A DNA stretch of 64,000 bases from Streptosporangiaceae bacterium NEAU-GS5 (GTDB taxonomy: Bacteria; Actinomycetota; Actinomycetes; Streptosporangiales; Streptosporangiaceae). Each line of letters begins with the position of its first letter. The first letter of the stretch is position 1. Positions 25,812 through 34,823 of the stretch are shown here, piece after piece. Position numbers and translations under genes: made by a program. The notes beneath the pieces were generated by a model. That model did no database searches. It saw nothing but the letters and a program-made list of their open reading frames with translations, and was not told where the DNA came from. The DNA lies in the NCBI GenBank assembly GCA_017592665.1, contig JAGFNW010000010.1:62001-126000 (forward strand). Direction: 5' to 3'.

Positions 25812-26143
25812 GCGCGATCGGCCTCCTGCTCCACCTCGTGGCGGATCTCGTCGGCCAGCGGGTCGAGCTTGGTCCGCGCGTGCCGCGCGTACGCCCAGGT
25901 GATCAGGAACGTGGAAACGAACTGCAACAGGCCGAAGATGAGGGCGACATTGATCTCGCCGAGCACCTTCGTGCCCATGAAGTCACGCGCGTACGCCGAA
26001 AGGACGACGTAAAGGAGGTACCACGCCAGGAAGGCGATGGTCATCGGAAAGGCCCATGAGCGATACCGGCGGCGCAGCTCCTGGAAGCGTTCCTCCCCCT
26101 GTATCCGTTCATACACAGACGAATCATGTTGCTGGGTCGTCAA
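25808..26143 (-). CDS. DUF485 small membrane protein (symporter partner)
   Basis: 111 aa from a TTG at 26143 with GGGAGG eight nt upstream. An in-frame GTG at 26176 lies on the CRP-like site and has no ribosome site, so I prefer the TTG. Content: FQELRRRYRSWAFPMTIAFLAWYLLYVVL then a second helix INVALIFGLLQFVSTFLITWAYARHA, the DUF485 (YjcH) signature. The family always accompanies acetate symporters and is thought to help their assembly or function. It overlaps the symporter by 4 bp. Confidence 0.9.
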   Translation of the reverse strand: MTTQQHDSSVYERIQGEERFQELRRRYRSWAFPMTIAFLAWYLLYVVLSAYARDFMGTKVLGEINVALIFGLLQFVSTFLITWAYARHARTKLDPLADEIRHEVEQEADRA

Positions 26144-26161
26144 CGTGGACCTCCCATGAAT

Positions 26162-26177
26162 TGTGATCGGAGTCACC
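26162..26177. promoter_or_regulatory. CRP-like site upstream of the DUF485-symporter operon
   Basis: TGTGA-TCGGAG-TCACC matches nine of ten positions of the CRP consensus TGTGA-N6-TCACA. It sits 18 nt upstream of the preferred TTG start. In actinobacteria CRP/GlxR proteins commonly control acetate uptake. Confidence 0.5.
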
Positions 26178-26307
26178 TCAACGTAAGAGCGCGGGTAGGC
26201 TGAGACGAGACCCGTGGATCGGCGCGTCGCCGAGCCGTAGTGGCTGCTCGCCCATTCGGCGGCTTCTGCGGTGAAAGGCCGTTATTCTGCGCCGAACGGC
26301 GTGGAAT

Positions 26308-27798
26308 TCACGCCTGCCGGGGCCGCCAATCGCCGCGATCGACGTCCAGCGTCTCCGGCGTGTGCAGCCTGACCATGGTCCGGGCCACGTCCCGCGGGAT
26401 CCGGCCGGGCGTCAGCAGCGACATCACGACCATGACGGCGAACGACACCGGCACCGTCCACGCGGCGGGCTGTGCCAGCAGCGCGCCGGCCCATCCGTCG
26501 TGCGGGCCCGAGATGATCGTCACCAGCACCGCGGCGCAGGCCAGCCCGCCGCCCACGACCAGTCCGGCGACCGCGCCGACCGTCGTCAGGCGGCGCCACC
26601 AGATGCCGAGCACCAGCAGCGGGCAGAACGACGAGGCCGCCACCGCGAAGGCCAGGCCCACCACGTCGGCGACCGGCAGCAGCCGCGCCCCCGTGGCCAG
26701 CGTGAACGGCACGGCCACGGCCATCAGCGTGGCCCAGCGGAACGAGCGGACGCTGCCGCGCAGGATGTCCTGCGCGATCACGCCGGCGACCGAGACCGTC
26801 AGCCCTGACGAGGTGGACATGAAGGCCGCGAACGCGCCCGCCGTGACCAGGGCCGTCAGCAGTTCCCCGGGGATCCCGCCGATCAGGACGCCCGGCAGGG
26901 TCAGCACGACCTGGTCGGTGCCGGCCAGCCCGGGAAGGTAGAGGTGGCCGAGATATCCGTACAGGGCGGGCATCAGATAGAACGCGCCGAGCAGCGAGAG
27001 CACCACGAGCGTGGTGCGGCGGGCGGCCCGGCCGTCCGGGTTGGTGTAGAAGCGGACCAGCACGTGCGGCAGGCCCATGGTGCCGAGGAACGTGGCGAGG
27101 ATGAGCGAGTAGGTCGAGTAGACCGGGTGCTCGCGGCCGTGCAGCGGCACGGCCCACATGTCCCCCGGCGCGATCCCCGGCGCGCCCCGCGAGTGCCAGG
27201 CCAGCAGCATGAAGACGAGCGGCACGGCGAGCGCCGTCAGCTTCAGCCAATACTGGAACGCCTGGACGAAGGTGATCGACCGCATGCCGCCGGACAGCAC
27301 GTTCATCGCCACCACGCCCGCGACCAGCAGCCCGCCGGCCCACGAGGGCGCCCCGGTCACCGTGGAGAGGACCACGCCCGCGCTCTGGAACTGCGGCATC
27401 AGGTAGAGCCAGCCGATGAGCACGACCAGCACGCTGGACAACCGGCGCACCACCATGGACTCCAGCCGCGCCTCGGCGAAGTCCGGCAGCGTGTACGCCC
27501 CTGACCTGCGCAGCGGCGCCGAGACCAGGACGAGGAGCACGAGGTAGCCGCCGGTCCAGCCGACCGGGAGCCACAGCATGTCGGCGCCGTAGGTGAGGAT
27601 GAGCCCGGCGATGCCGAGGAAGCTGGCCGCGGACAGATATTCGCCGCCGATCGCCGAGGCGTTCCAGAGCGGGGAGACCGTGCGCGAGGCCACGTAGAAG
27701 TCGGACGTGGTCCGCGCGACCCGGATGCCGTACGCGCCGATGAGAATGGCGGCCAGCATCACGAGCACGACGCCGGCGACGCCGTACCCCGTGTTCAC
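26308..27798 (-). CDS. Second sodium/solute symporter (acetate/monocarboxylate type)
   Basis: 496 aa SSS-family protein. Motifs: FYVASRTVSPLWNASAIGGEYLSAASFLG (seen as VASRTVSPLWNAS and GGEYLSAASFLG), GTMGLPHVLVRFYTNPDG and STSSGLTVSVAGVIAQD. It differs clearly from the ActP-like protein downstream, so it is a paralogue, not a recent duplicate. It follows a small two-helix partner 28 nt upstream and a LytTR regulator, so uptake of its substrate is probably two-component controlled. The 130 bp after its stop (26177-26307) contain only a weak 6-bp hairpin at 26298-26314. Confidence 0.9.
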   Translation of the reverse strand: MNTGYGVAGVVLVMLAAILIGAYGIRVARTTSDFYVASRTVSPLWNASAIGGEYLSAASFLGIAGLILTYGADMLWLPVGWTGGYLVLLVLVSAPLRRSGAYTLPDFAEARLESMVVRRLSSVLVVLIGWLYLMPQFQSAGVVLSTVTGAPSWAGGLLVAGVVAMNVLSGGMRSITFVQAFQYWLKLTALAVPLVFMLLAWHSRGAPGIAPGDMWAVPLHGREHPVYSTYSLILATFLGTMGLPHVLVRFYTNPDGRAARRTTLVVLSLLGAFYLMPALYGYLGHLYLPGLAGTDQVVLTLPGVLIGGIPGELLTALVTAGAFAAFMSTSSGLTVSVAGVIAQDILRGSVRSFRWATLMAVAVPFTLATGARLLPVADVVGLAFAVAASSFCPLLVLGIWWRRLTTVGAVAGLVVGGGLACAAVLVTIISGPHDGWAGALLAQPAAWTVPVSFAVMVVMSLLTPGRIPRDVARTMVRLHTPETLDVDRGDWRPRQA

Positions 27799-27826
27799 CG
27801 CCGCTCCACGAGCTCCTGGCTGTGTT

Positions 27827-28222
27827 TCACCTTCGCTCCACCAGTTCCGCGAAGTGACGCTCGTTGCGCTCGGCCTGGCGGATGTACAGCCAGGCGCCGA
27901 CGATGAACGCTGGATAGATGAGCCCGGCCAGCACCACCCAGGGCAGCGGGATGCCGAGCAGCCGCAGATCGCGCAGCTCGGGCATCAGCAGGAACAGCAG
28001 CGGCAGCCCGCACACCACGCACGCGAGGACCGTGCACACGAACAGCGCCAGCCGGAACTGGGTCCGGATCAGCGAGCTCATGTAGACCTCGCCGACCATG
28101 GTCTGCTCGTCGATCTCACGGGTCACCGGATGCCGCGCCCGGCGCGCCGCCGCCGTCCGCGGGCTGGTCACCGCCACGCGCTTGGGCGTCCGGTCCGTAC
28201 GGAGAAAGTCCGGGAAGCTCAT
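27827..28222 (-). CDS. Small membrane partner of the second symporter
   Basis: 131 aa: a basic, disordered N-terminus (TDRTPKRVAVTSPRTAAARRARHP), then EVYMSSLIRTQFRLALFVCTVLACVVCGLPLLFL and a second helix PLPWVVLAGLIYPAFIVGAWLYIRQAERNERHF. The two-helix layout ending in a charged tail parallels DUF485 proteins but with little sequence likeness. The ATG overlaps the stop of the LytTR response regulator by 4 bp. It probably serves the adjacent symporter as DUF485 does for ActP. Confidence 0.8.
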   Translation of the reverse strand: MSFPDFLRTDRTPKRVAVTSPRTAAARRARHPVTREIDEQTMVGEVYMSSLIRTQFRLALFVCTVLACVVCGLPLLFLLMPELRDLRLLGIPLPWVVLAGLIYPAFIVGAWLYIRQAERNERHFAELVERR

Positions 28223-28983
28223 TCCGACCTCACCCTTCGGGCCCGTCGCACGAGCAGGTCACGCAGCTCGCGCGTGTGGCGGCGGCTGACCGGTATCTCG
28301 GTCGCGCCGATCCGCACCACGCACTTGCCCGAGTCGATGTGCAGCTCGTCGATGTGCCGCACGGCGACCAGGTGGCTGCGGTGGACGCGCAGGAACCCGG
28401 CCGACGCCCAGCGCTCCTCCAGCGTCGCCAGCGGAATCCGCACGAGGTGGCTGCCGGTCGCGGTGTGCAGCCGGGCGTAGTCGCCCTGCGCCTCCACATA
28501 GCGGACCTCGGCGCTCGACACGAAGCGGGTCACCCCGCCCAGCTCGACCGGGATGGTGTCGGCGTCCTCGGCCGCGGCCGCGAACTCGCCCCGCACGTCG
28601 GCCGCAGCGCCCGTGGCGGCGCACACGCGGCGGATGGCCTCGCCCAGCCGATCCGGCCGGACCGGCTTGAGCAGGTAGTCCTCCGCCTTGATCTCGAAGG
28701 CGTCGACCGCGTGGTCTTCGTACGCGGTGACGAACACGATCTTCGGCGGCCGGGCGAACTGGGTGAGCAGCCGCCCCAGCACCACCCCGTCCAGGCCGCG
28801 CATCCGGATGTCGAGGAAGACCGCCTCGACCGGGCGTCCCTCTGCCATCGCCCGGTCGAGCAGTCGGAGCGCCGCGGCGCCGTCCCGCGCGGTCAGCACC
28901 TCGCTGATCCGCGGATCGGCCCGCAGCAGGTACGCGAGGTCCTCGAGCGCGGGCAGCTCGTCGTCCACCGCAAGAACCCGCAT
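28219..28983 (-). CDS. LytTR-family response regulator
   Basis: 254 aa from the ATG at 28983, which has GGGAGG upstream; the frame is open 16 codons further. The receiver domain (residues 1-120) has DDE at 7-9, the phospho-acceptor Asp in VFLDIRMRG (~60) and the conserved Lys in LLKPVRP (~110). The C-terminal LytTR DNA-binding domain contains RYVEAQGDYARLHT, LATLEERW and FLRVHRSHLVAV. It likely activates the two downstream membrane genes with which it is translationally coupled. Its natural partner, a LytS-type kinase, is at 34854-36032. Confidence 0.92.
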   Translation of the reverse strand: MRVLAVDDELPALEDLAYLLRADPRISEVLTARDGAAALRLLDRAMAEGRPVEAVFLDIRMRGLDGVVLGRLLTQFARPPKIVFVTAYEDHAVDAFEIKAEDYLLKPVRPDRLGEAIRRVCAATGAAADVRGEFAAAAEDADTIPVELGGVTRFVSSAEVRYVEAQGDYARLHTATGSHLVRIPLATLEERWASAGFLRVHRSHLVAVRHIDELHIDSGKCVVRIGATEIPVSRRHTRELRDLLVRRARRVRSE

Positions 28984-29111
28984 CACACCTCCCTGGCGCA
29001 AAGGGTGATGAACGGGACTACCCCAAGTCAACGCCTCGCCCCATCACGACCCGGTCACAGCCGTGGCCGGACCGGGCCCGCACGACGCAGAAGGTGTATC
29101 AGAACCGCGCC

Positions 29112-29648
29112 TCAGAAGTGAGCGTGGCCAGACTTGATCACCTTGACGAAGACCATCCTCGAGAGGATGCCCTCGCCGGTCTGACCGTCATAGTCGGTGA
29201 ACGCCGTATACCAGCCGCTCCGATTTTGCGTCTCCTGAGCGGAGAACCTGCCGTGACCGTCGGTGATCACCTGCAAGGGCAGATCGCCCGGGACCGCGGG
29301 CTTGAAGAAGATGACCACGGCCTTGCCGGCCAGGTCGCGCCAGCGGCCGTCGATCCGCGCTTGCACCCGCCCCGAGACGGTGACGTCGTGTCCCTTGACC
29401 ACCACTCGCGGACGGACATCGAAGCCCACGATGCGGGTGGCGTGGCCGACCAAAAGCGGCGCGCTGGTCTTCGCCTGCGTGATCCCGTCGGCGGCCGTCG
29501 CAGTGGCCGTGGCCTTCCACACGCCCACATCGCCTGGCGCGAAGACCGTGCGGAAGATCCATATCCGGCCTTGATGGGTGACCGTGGAGTCCTTCACCAC
29601 GGTAGTGCCCGGCAGCGTCACGGCCAGCTCGACCTTCGCGCGCGGCAA
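29112..29648 (-). CDS. Secreted-type beta-domain protein, apparently N-terminally truncated
   Basis: 178 aa from a TTG. The sequence is rich in beta strands, with two Ig-like or bacterial-surface-type modules (VELAVTLPGTTVVKDSTVTHQG and the DVRPRVVVKGHDVTVSGRVQA region). Such modules occur in exported proteins, yet no signal peptide is present. A TGA closes the frame 9 nt upstream of the TTG and there is no ribosome site. A different frame immediately upstream offers an ATG with AAGGAG, across a GC-repeat. A frameshift or loss of the 5' end is likely. Function unknown. Confidence 0.5.
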   Translation of the reverse strand: MPRAKVELAVTLPGTTVVKDSTVTHQGRIWIFRTVFAPGDVGVWKATATATAADGITQAKTSAPLLVGHATRIVGFDVRPRVVVKGHDVTVSGRVQARIDGRWRDLAGKAVVIFFKPAVPGDLPLQVITDGHGRFSAQETQNRSGWYTAFTDYDGQTGEGILSRMVFVKVIKSGHAHF

Positions 29649-29845
29649 GACGCTTCATCACGTGAACGAACTCCTTCATATCGGTTACGGCATTGGCGAT
29701 CATGAGCCGCGTGCGTCACGACCTGGGCCCGAGCCCCCTGGGCGAAAATGACACTGCCGGCTGAAACGCCGTGAAAATCCGACTGAAACGGCAGCACCGG
29801 GCCGGCCCCCACCCACCCCGGCGAAGCTCACCCGCTGATCAACAT

Positions 29846-29869
29846 GCCGGAAGTCGCCATACTTCTGGC
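29846..29869. promoter_or_regulatory. Inverted repeat and -10 box abutting the LAL regulator start
   Basis: GCCGGAAGT-CGCCAT-ACTTCTGGC (one G-U mismatch) ends directly at the ATG of 29870. A CATACT -10 (29859-29864) lies inside, five nt before the ATG, pointing to a leaderless, operator-covered promoter. Further upstream CTGAAACG occurs twice, 22 bp apart (29761 and 29783). Confidence 0.4.
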
Positions 29870-32809
29870 ATGGCTGTCCGGCTGTGCCCGGTGCTCGTCG
29901 GGCGGGATCGCGAGATGGGCGAGCTGCGTGCCGCGCTGGCGGGCGCTCGGGCGGGGCGGGCCGGGACTCATCTGGTCGTGGGCGTCGCCGGGGTCGGCAA
30001 GTCGCGCATGGTCGCGCAACTGCTGTCGGAGGCGACCGCGCACGGCATGGCGACGCTGCGCGGGCGTGCCGTCGAGACCGAGCGGCCCGAGGCGTTCCGT
30101 CCTGTCACCGAGGCGCTGCTGTCGGTGCTGCGGACCCTGGACCCGGACGATCTCGCGCAGCTGAGCCCTTATCGGCCGGCGATCGGGCGGCTGGTGCCCG
30201 AGTGGGCGGGGCAGGCTCCGATGCCGGAGGTCTCGCTGGTCGTGCTGGCCGAGGGGGTGCTGCGGCTGCTGGCCGCGGTCGCGGGGCATCGGGGCGCGCT
30301 TATCGTCCTGGAGGACGTGCACTGGGCCGACCCGGAGACCCTTGGCGTGCTGGAGTATCTGGCGGACAACCTGCGCGCCGAGCGGATCGCGTGCGTGGCG
30401 ACGCTGCGGCCGGAGCCGGGCTCCCCGGCGTACGCGCTGGCCAGGCGGCTGGTGTCGCGGCGATCGGCCACGCTGATCCAGGCGCCGGCGCTGACGACGA
30501 CCGCGGTGCGGGACATGGCGCGGCTGTGCCTGGGGCTCGGTGAGTCCGATGAGCTGCCGGCCGCGCTGGAACGGCTGGTGCTGTCGCGGGCCGAGGGCCT
30601 TCCGCTGCTGGTCGAGGACCTGCTCGCGACGACGTACGAGAGCGGGCTGCTGCTCCGCGAGGACACCGGCTGGAAGCTGGTCGAGCAGGCGGCGCGGGTG
30701 ATCCCGCGCGACTTCGCCGACACCGTGCGCCGCCGCGCCGCGCTGCTGCCTGACGCGGCGCGGACGCTCCTCAACGCGGCGGCCGTCCTGGGAGTGGCCT
30801 TCGACTGGCCCATCGCGGCCGAGACGGCGGGCGTCGCGCCCGCAACGGCGGTCGACGAGTTACGCCGTGCCGTGGCCGTGCAACTGCTCCGGGTCGATGA
30901 GGGCGAGGACGGGCCCTCGTTCCGGTTCCATCACGCGCTGACCCGGGACGCGATCTGGTCGGCCCTGCCGGCCGACGACCGGCGGCTGCTGTCGGAGCGC
31001 GCGCTCACCGCGGTCGAGGCGCGCCATCCTGGGTTGCCGGGCGAGTGGTGCGATCTGGCCGCCACGCTGAGCGAGCGCGCCGGCCGGGCACCACGCGCGG
31101 CCGCCCTGCTGCTCCGCTCGGGCAGGCGCGCGCTGGACCGCGGCGCCCTGTCGACCGCCGAGCAGGTCCTGCAGCGCGCGTCGGACCTCGCCGCCGGCAG
31201 CGGCGACCAGGAGTCCCGTACGGCCGCGGGCCAGGCGCTGACGGAGGTCCTCGCCCTGGCCGGAAAGACCGACGAGGCCTTCCGGGTGGGGAACGCGGTG
31301 CTCGACCAGCTCGCCACCACGCCTGCCCTGGCGGGCGCGGCCGAACGGCAGGTTGCGGTGTGCCTGTGGCTGGCGCGGAGCGCGATCGGCGCGACCCGCT
31401 GGGCGGCGGCCCTGCGCCACCTCGACCACGCGCGCGAGCTCGAGGACGCGTGCGCGGGCGCGCTGCCGCCGGCGCGGATCGACGTCATGGCGGCGCAGGT
31501 GGCCATGGGCGAGGGCCGCCTGGAGGACGCGGTGGCCCGCGCGCGTTCGGCGCTGGACGCGGCCTACGGCGCGCCGGACGTGGCCTGCGAGGCCCTGATC
31601 ATCCTCGGGCGACGGGCGCGGCTGGACGACCTGGACGCGGCCGACCGGTTGTTCGCCCAGGCCCACGAGCTGGCCGAACGGCATTCCCTCCCCTATTGGA
31701 CGCTCCAGGCCATGCACGAACTGGGCACGGTCGAGGTGCTGTCGTCGGGCCGGGTGGGCAAGCTGCTGCGGGCGCGCGAGATGGCGCTGGCCTCGGGCGC
31801 CCTGGCCACGGTCGCCATCCTGGATCTTCAACTGGCCGGCGGGCACCACGCGCGATTCGACCCGGTCGAGGGGCTGAAGGCGGCCACCCGTGCCGTCGAG
31901 GCGGCCCGGCGATTCCAGCTGGGGCACGCCCTGCCGATGGCCCTGGTCTCCCTGGCCGGGTGTCAGGCCCTGGCGGGCCGCCGTGCGGAGATGGAGGCCG
32001 CGCTGGGCGAGACGGCGTCCATCGCGCCCGGCGACCCGGCCGCGGGGGCGCTGGCGTGGGGCCACTGCCGGGCCCTGTCCCATCTGCTGCACGAGGAGCG
32101 CGCGGAAGCCGCCACGGCGCTCGACACGGCCATGGCGTACGCCCGGCGCACACCCGCAGGCCCGCCGGGCGTCTTTCGCGGGCTGTGGGCCCTGGTACGT
32201 ACACTCCAGGACGCCGAGCGGGCGCACGAGGCCCGGCAGGAGGTACGCGACTCGGGTGCGGCGCAGCTGCCCCTGAACGCCGGAGTCCTGGGATACGCCG
32301 ACGCCGTCGCCCTGGGCCGCGAAGGCGATCCGGCCGCGGCCGGGGCCCGATTCGCGACGGCGGACGCGATCATGGCCTCCTGGGAAGGGGGCGACGGCTT
32401 GCGGCATCTGGCCCGCCGGCTTGCGGCCGAGGCCGCGCTGCAGGATGGCTGGGGCGCCCCGGCCACCTGGCTGCGCGAGGCCGCCACATACTTCGCGGGC
32501 ACGCCGCACCATCCGATCACCGGCACCTGCCAGGCGCTGCTGCGCGCGGCCGGTCAGCCGGTGCCGCGCCTGACCGCGGACGTGCCCGGGGAGCTTCGCG
32601 CGATGGGCGTCACCGAACGCGAGGCCGACGTCCTCATGCTGGTCGGCATGCGCCTTTCGAACCGGCAGATCGCCGACCGCCTCGTCCTTTCGCCAAGGAC
32701 CGTCGAGAAGCACGTGGAACGCCTGCTCGCCAAGACCGGCATGGACAACCGCGTGGCCCTCGCCGGCCTGGCCGAACGGCTCCGCTTGAAGGCCTCGCCG
32801 GATACGTGA
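29870..32809 (+). CDS. Large LuxR-family ATPase regulator (LAL type)
   Basis: 979 aa from the ATG at 29870; an in-frame start 33 codons upstream is basic and unlike the family. Domains: AAA/STAND ATPase (VGRDREM, then P-loop GVAGVGKSR at residue ~42, Walker B-like ALIVLEDVHWADPE ~148), a long TPR-like helical middle (~400-880) and a C-terminal LuxR HTH (LTEREADVLMLV..SNRQIADRLVLSPRTVEKHVERL). LAL proteins sense small molecules through the ATPase/TPR part and activate pathways. No obvious target cluster is adjacent; the following SGNH hydrolase is a candidate. Confidence 0.92.
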   Translation: MAVRLCPVLVGRDREMGELRAALAGARAGRAGTHLVVGVAGVGKSRMVAQLLSEATAHGMATLRGRAVETERPEAFRPVTEALLSVLRTLDPDDLAQLSPYRPAIGRLVPEWAGQAPMPEVSLVVLAEGVLRLLAAVAGHRGALIVLEDVHWADPETLGVLEYLADNLRAERIACVATLRPEPGSPAYALARRLVSRRSATLIQAPALTTTAVRDMARLCLGLGESDELPAALERLVLSRAEGLPLLVEDLLATTYESGLLLREDTGWKLVEQAARVIPRDFADTVRRRAALLPDAARTLLNAAAVLGVAFDWPIAAETAGVAPATAVDELRRAVAVQLLRVDEGEDGPSFRFHHALTRDAIWSALPADDRRLLSERALTAVEARHPGLPGEWCDLAATLSERAGRAPRAAALLLRSGRRALDRGALSTAEQVLQRASDLAAGSGDQESRTAAGQALTEVLALAGKTDEAFRVGNAVLDQLATTPALAGAAERQVAVCLWLARSAIGATRWAAALRHLDHARELEDACAGALPPARIDVMAAQVAMGEGRLEDAVARARSALDAAYGAPDVACEALIILGRRARLDDLDAADRLFAQAHELAERHSLPYWTLQAMHELGTVEVLSSGRVGKLLRAREMALASGALATVAILDLQLAGGHHARFDPVEGLKAATRAVEAARRFQLGHALPMALVSLAGCQALAGRRAEMEAALGETASIAPGDPAAGALAWGHCRALSHLLHEERAEAATALDTAMAYARRTPAGPPGVFRGLWALVRTLQDAERAHEARQEVRDSGAAQLPLNAGVLGYADAVALGREGDPAAAGARFATADAIMASWEGGDGLRHLARRLAAEAALQDGWGAPATWLREAATYFAGTPHHPITGTCQALLRAAGQPVPRLTADVPGELRAMGVTEREADVLMLVGMRLSNRQIADRLVLSPRTVEKHVERLLAKTGMDNRVALAGLAERLRLKASPDT

Positions 32810-32822
32810 TCACGTACGTATC
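32801..32822. promoter_or_regulatory. Inverted repeat over the LAL stop codon, upstream of the SGNH gene
   Basis: GATACGT and ACGTATC are separated by 8 nt. The repeat overlaps the stop of the LAL regulator and lies 84 nt before the SGNH start. It could be an operator for the hydrolase or a transcript-end structure; no U-run follows. Confidence 0.35.
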
Positions 32823-32905
32823 GCTCCCCGATGTGACCCGTACGCCCCGCGCGGGACGGTTGCCGCACCGCACAGATCGGCGGGTCACATGACGGGAGTC
32901 AGCCC

Positions 32906-34804
32906 ATGTCCAGCACATTCATCTCCAGCATCTCCAGAACGACACGCGCGGCGGCGTTGGTCGCCGCGTTACTGATGTCCTTCGGTGTCCTCAGCGCGCC
33001 ACCGGCCCAGGCGAGACCCTGCGAGGCCGAGTTCTGCACGCCGGGCGAGCCCGGCGCGCACCCGCTGCCCCCGGACGCGCCGCCGCCCCGCACCACGCGC
33101 ATCCTGTCGATGGGCGACTCCTACGCCGCCGGAGAGGGCGCCCCGAATCTGGACCTCACCAAGGACGACGGCGAAAAGTGGCTCGACGACAAATGTCACC
33201 GCTCACGCCTGTCGGGCATCGCTCAGGCGATCGAGCGGCTGAGCGGCGAGAGCCGCGCCGACAACTTCGTCCACTACGACTACACCTGCAGCGGCGCCGC
33301 GATCGTGTCCAGCCCGGACAACGGCGACGGCGGCATCCTGCACGGCCAGCACACGGCCGAAAAGGACTCCCAGCTCGAGCAGGCCAACGCCCAGGTCGGC
33401 GACCAGCTCATCGACGTGATGACGATCGGGGCCGGCGGCAACGACGGCGGCTTCGTGCCGATCCTGACCTCCTGCATATTCAGCCTCTTCGACTGCGGCG
33501 ACACGACGACCGGGTGGCGCCAGTATCAGGAGACCCTCGGCAGCCGGATGGAGGCCCTGGTGCACGCCGTCCAAGGCGACAGAAACGGCGTCGGGCGCCG
33601 GCTGAACGCCCAGGTGCGGGACGTCTACTGGCAGCTCTATCCCGACATGACGCACCCCACCATCACCGGCTACTGCAACATGACGGTGCTCACGCCCTAT
33701 CAGAGCATCACGTGGAACGAGTCGTACTGGATCAGCAACACCGTGATCCGCGGCCTCAACAACGCGATCCGCGAGGCGGTCCAGAACGCCAACGACTACC
33801 CGCCGCCCGGGCCGCACCCGCGCTGGCACGTCGTGGAGCCGGAGTCGTGGGTCGGACACTCCTTCTGCAACTCGGGCAACGCGCGATACATCAACGACTG
33901 GACGGCCAGCCGGCTCAACCAGGGGAACGATCGAGGCGTCGGCCACCCCAACGAGGCCGGCTACCGGTCTTTGGCCGACTCGTACTACCAGCAGCTGCGC
34001 TACCTGATCCGGCCCCTGCCCGGCTCGGCCGAGCACCTGTTCATCCGCGCGGCGCACAGCAACAGGGCCGCCGAGACCGACGCCGCCGGCACGGGGGTGC
34101 GCCAGTCGGACTCCACGGCGCTCGCGCCCCAGCGCACCTGGCGGCCCATCTTCCTCCCGAAATACGGCCGGTTCGCTCTGGCCGGCTCGCTGAACGGCAG
34201 ATGCCTCGCCTCTGTCGGCGGCGGGCAGGTCACGACGCTGCCCTGCGCGGACGACGTGCGGCAGCGCTGGCAGCTCAAGCCGGAGGCGGGCGACCGGAAC
34301 TGGTTCGTGATGCCGACCGGCACGGCCGACTGCCTCAGCGTGGCCGACGCCCGGCTCGACCCCGGCGCGCCCTTCCGCGTGACGCCATGCCGGTTCAACG
34401 ACCAGCAGAACGACGCGCAGAAGGTGTACTTCGAGGCCGGTTACTCCGAGCTGGTCCGCTACAACAACGCGCAGGGCGACCACCACAGCATGATCGGCCC
34501 CGGGCCGGCGGGCTACCGCGCCGAGGGCCTGCTCGGGCTGCTGCCGAAGAACATCCAGCCGGGGACGGTCGCCCTCACCTCCTGCCGGTTGGGCGCCGAC
34601 AGCTTCACCTCCACCGACCCCCGCTGCGAAGGCCAGGTCGTGGACAGGCCGCTCGGCTGGATCTACACCAGCCCGCCCAGCGGATATCCCTCGATCGGGC
34701 TCTACCGCTGCGTGGTCCCCGGCAGCGGCGACCACTTCGACTCGACCGACCCGAACTGTGAGGGCCAGCGGAACGAGGGCCGGATGGGCTACCTGGTGAG
34801 CTGA
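32906..34804 (+). CDS. Secreted SGNH/GDSL hydrolase with C-terminal lectin-like and repeat modules
   Basis: 632 aa. Signal peptide MSSTFISSISRTTRAAALVA.. with cleavage near APPAQA (residue ~36). SGNH domain ~65-375: block I ILSMGDSYAAGEG (Ser ~72), block III GAGGNDGGFV and block V VGHPNEAGYRSL (His ~346). Then a ricin-like region with Cys pairs (NGRCLASV..TLPCADDVRQRWQL) and two C-terminal repeats (YRCVVPGSGDHFDSTDPNCEG type, DUF5648-like) each ending in LGW/MGY. Lipase, esterase or polysaccharide esterase acting outside the cell. It follows the LAL regulator by 96 bp. Confidence 0.88.
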   Translation: MSSTFISSISRTTRAAALVAALLMSFGVLSAPPAQARPCEAEFCTPGEPGAHPLPPDAPPPRTTRILSMGDSYAAGEGAPNLDLTKDDGEKWLDDKCHRSRLSGIAQAIERLSGESRADNFVHYDYTCSGAAIVSSPDNGDGGILHGQHTAEKDSQLEQANAQVGDQLIDVMTIGAGGNDGGFVPILTSCIFSLFDCGDTTTGWRQYQETLGSRMEALVHAVQGDRNGVGRRLNAQVRDVYWQLYPDMTHPTITGYCNMTVLTPYQSITWNESYWISNTVIRGLNNAIREAVQNANDYPPPGPHPRWHVVEPESWVGHSFCNSGNARYINDWTASRLNQGNDRGVGHPNEAGYRSLADSYYQQLRYLIRPLPGSAEHLFIRAAHSNRAAETDAAGTGVRQSDSTALAPQRTWRPIFLPKYGRFALAGSLNGRCLASVGGGQVTTLPCADDVRQRWQLKPEAGDRNWFVMPTGTADCLSVADARLDPGAPFRVTPCRFNDQQNDAQKVYFEAGYSELVRYNNAQGDHHSMIGPGPAGYRAEGLLGLLPKNIQPGTVALTSCRLGADSFTSTDPRCEGQVVDRPLGWIYTSPPSGYPSIGLYRCVVPGSGDHFDSTDPNCEGQRNEGRMGYLVS

Positions 34805-34823
34805 CGCGCACGCTCCTCGATCA

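Noticed and set aside
24144-26012. 622-aa plus-strand frame opposite the acetate symporter
   Set aside because: Composition dominated by Arg/Asp/Gln/Glu, a shadow of hydrophobic codons on the other strand.
26298-26314. Terminator at the end of the second symporter
   Set aside because: GGCGTG-N5-CACGCC has a stem of only 6 bp, overlaps the stop codon and lacks a U-run.
33203-34735. 510-aa minus-strand frame opposite the SGNH hydrolase
   Set aside because: Antisense of a protein with signal peptide and SGNH blocks; no recognisable domain.
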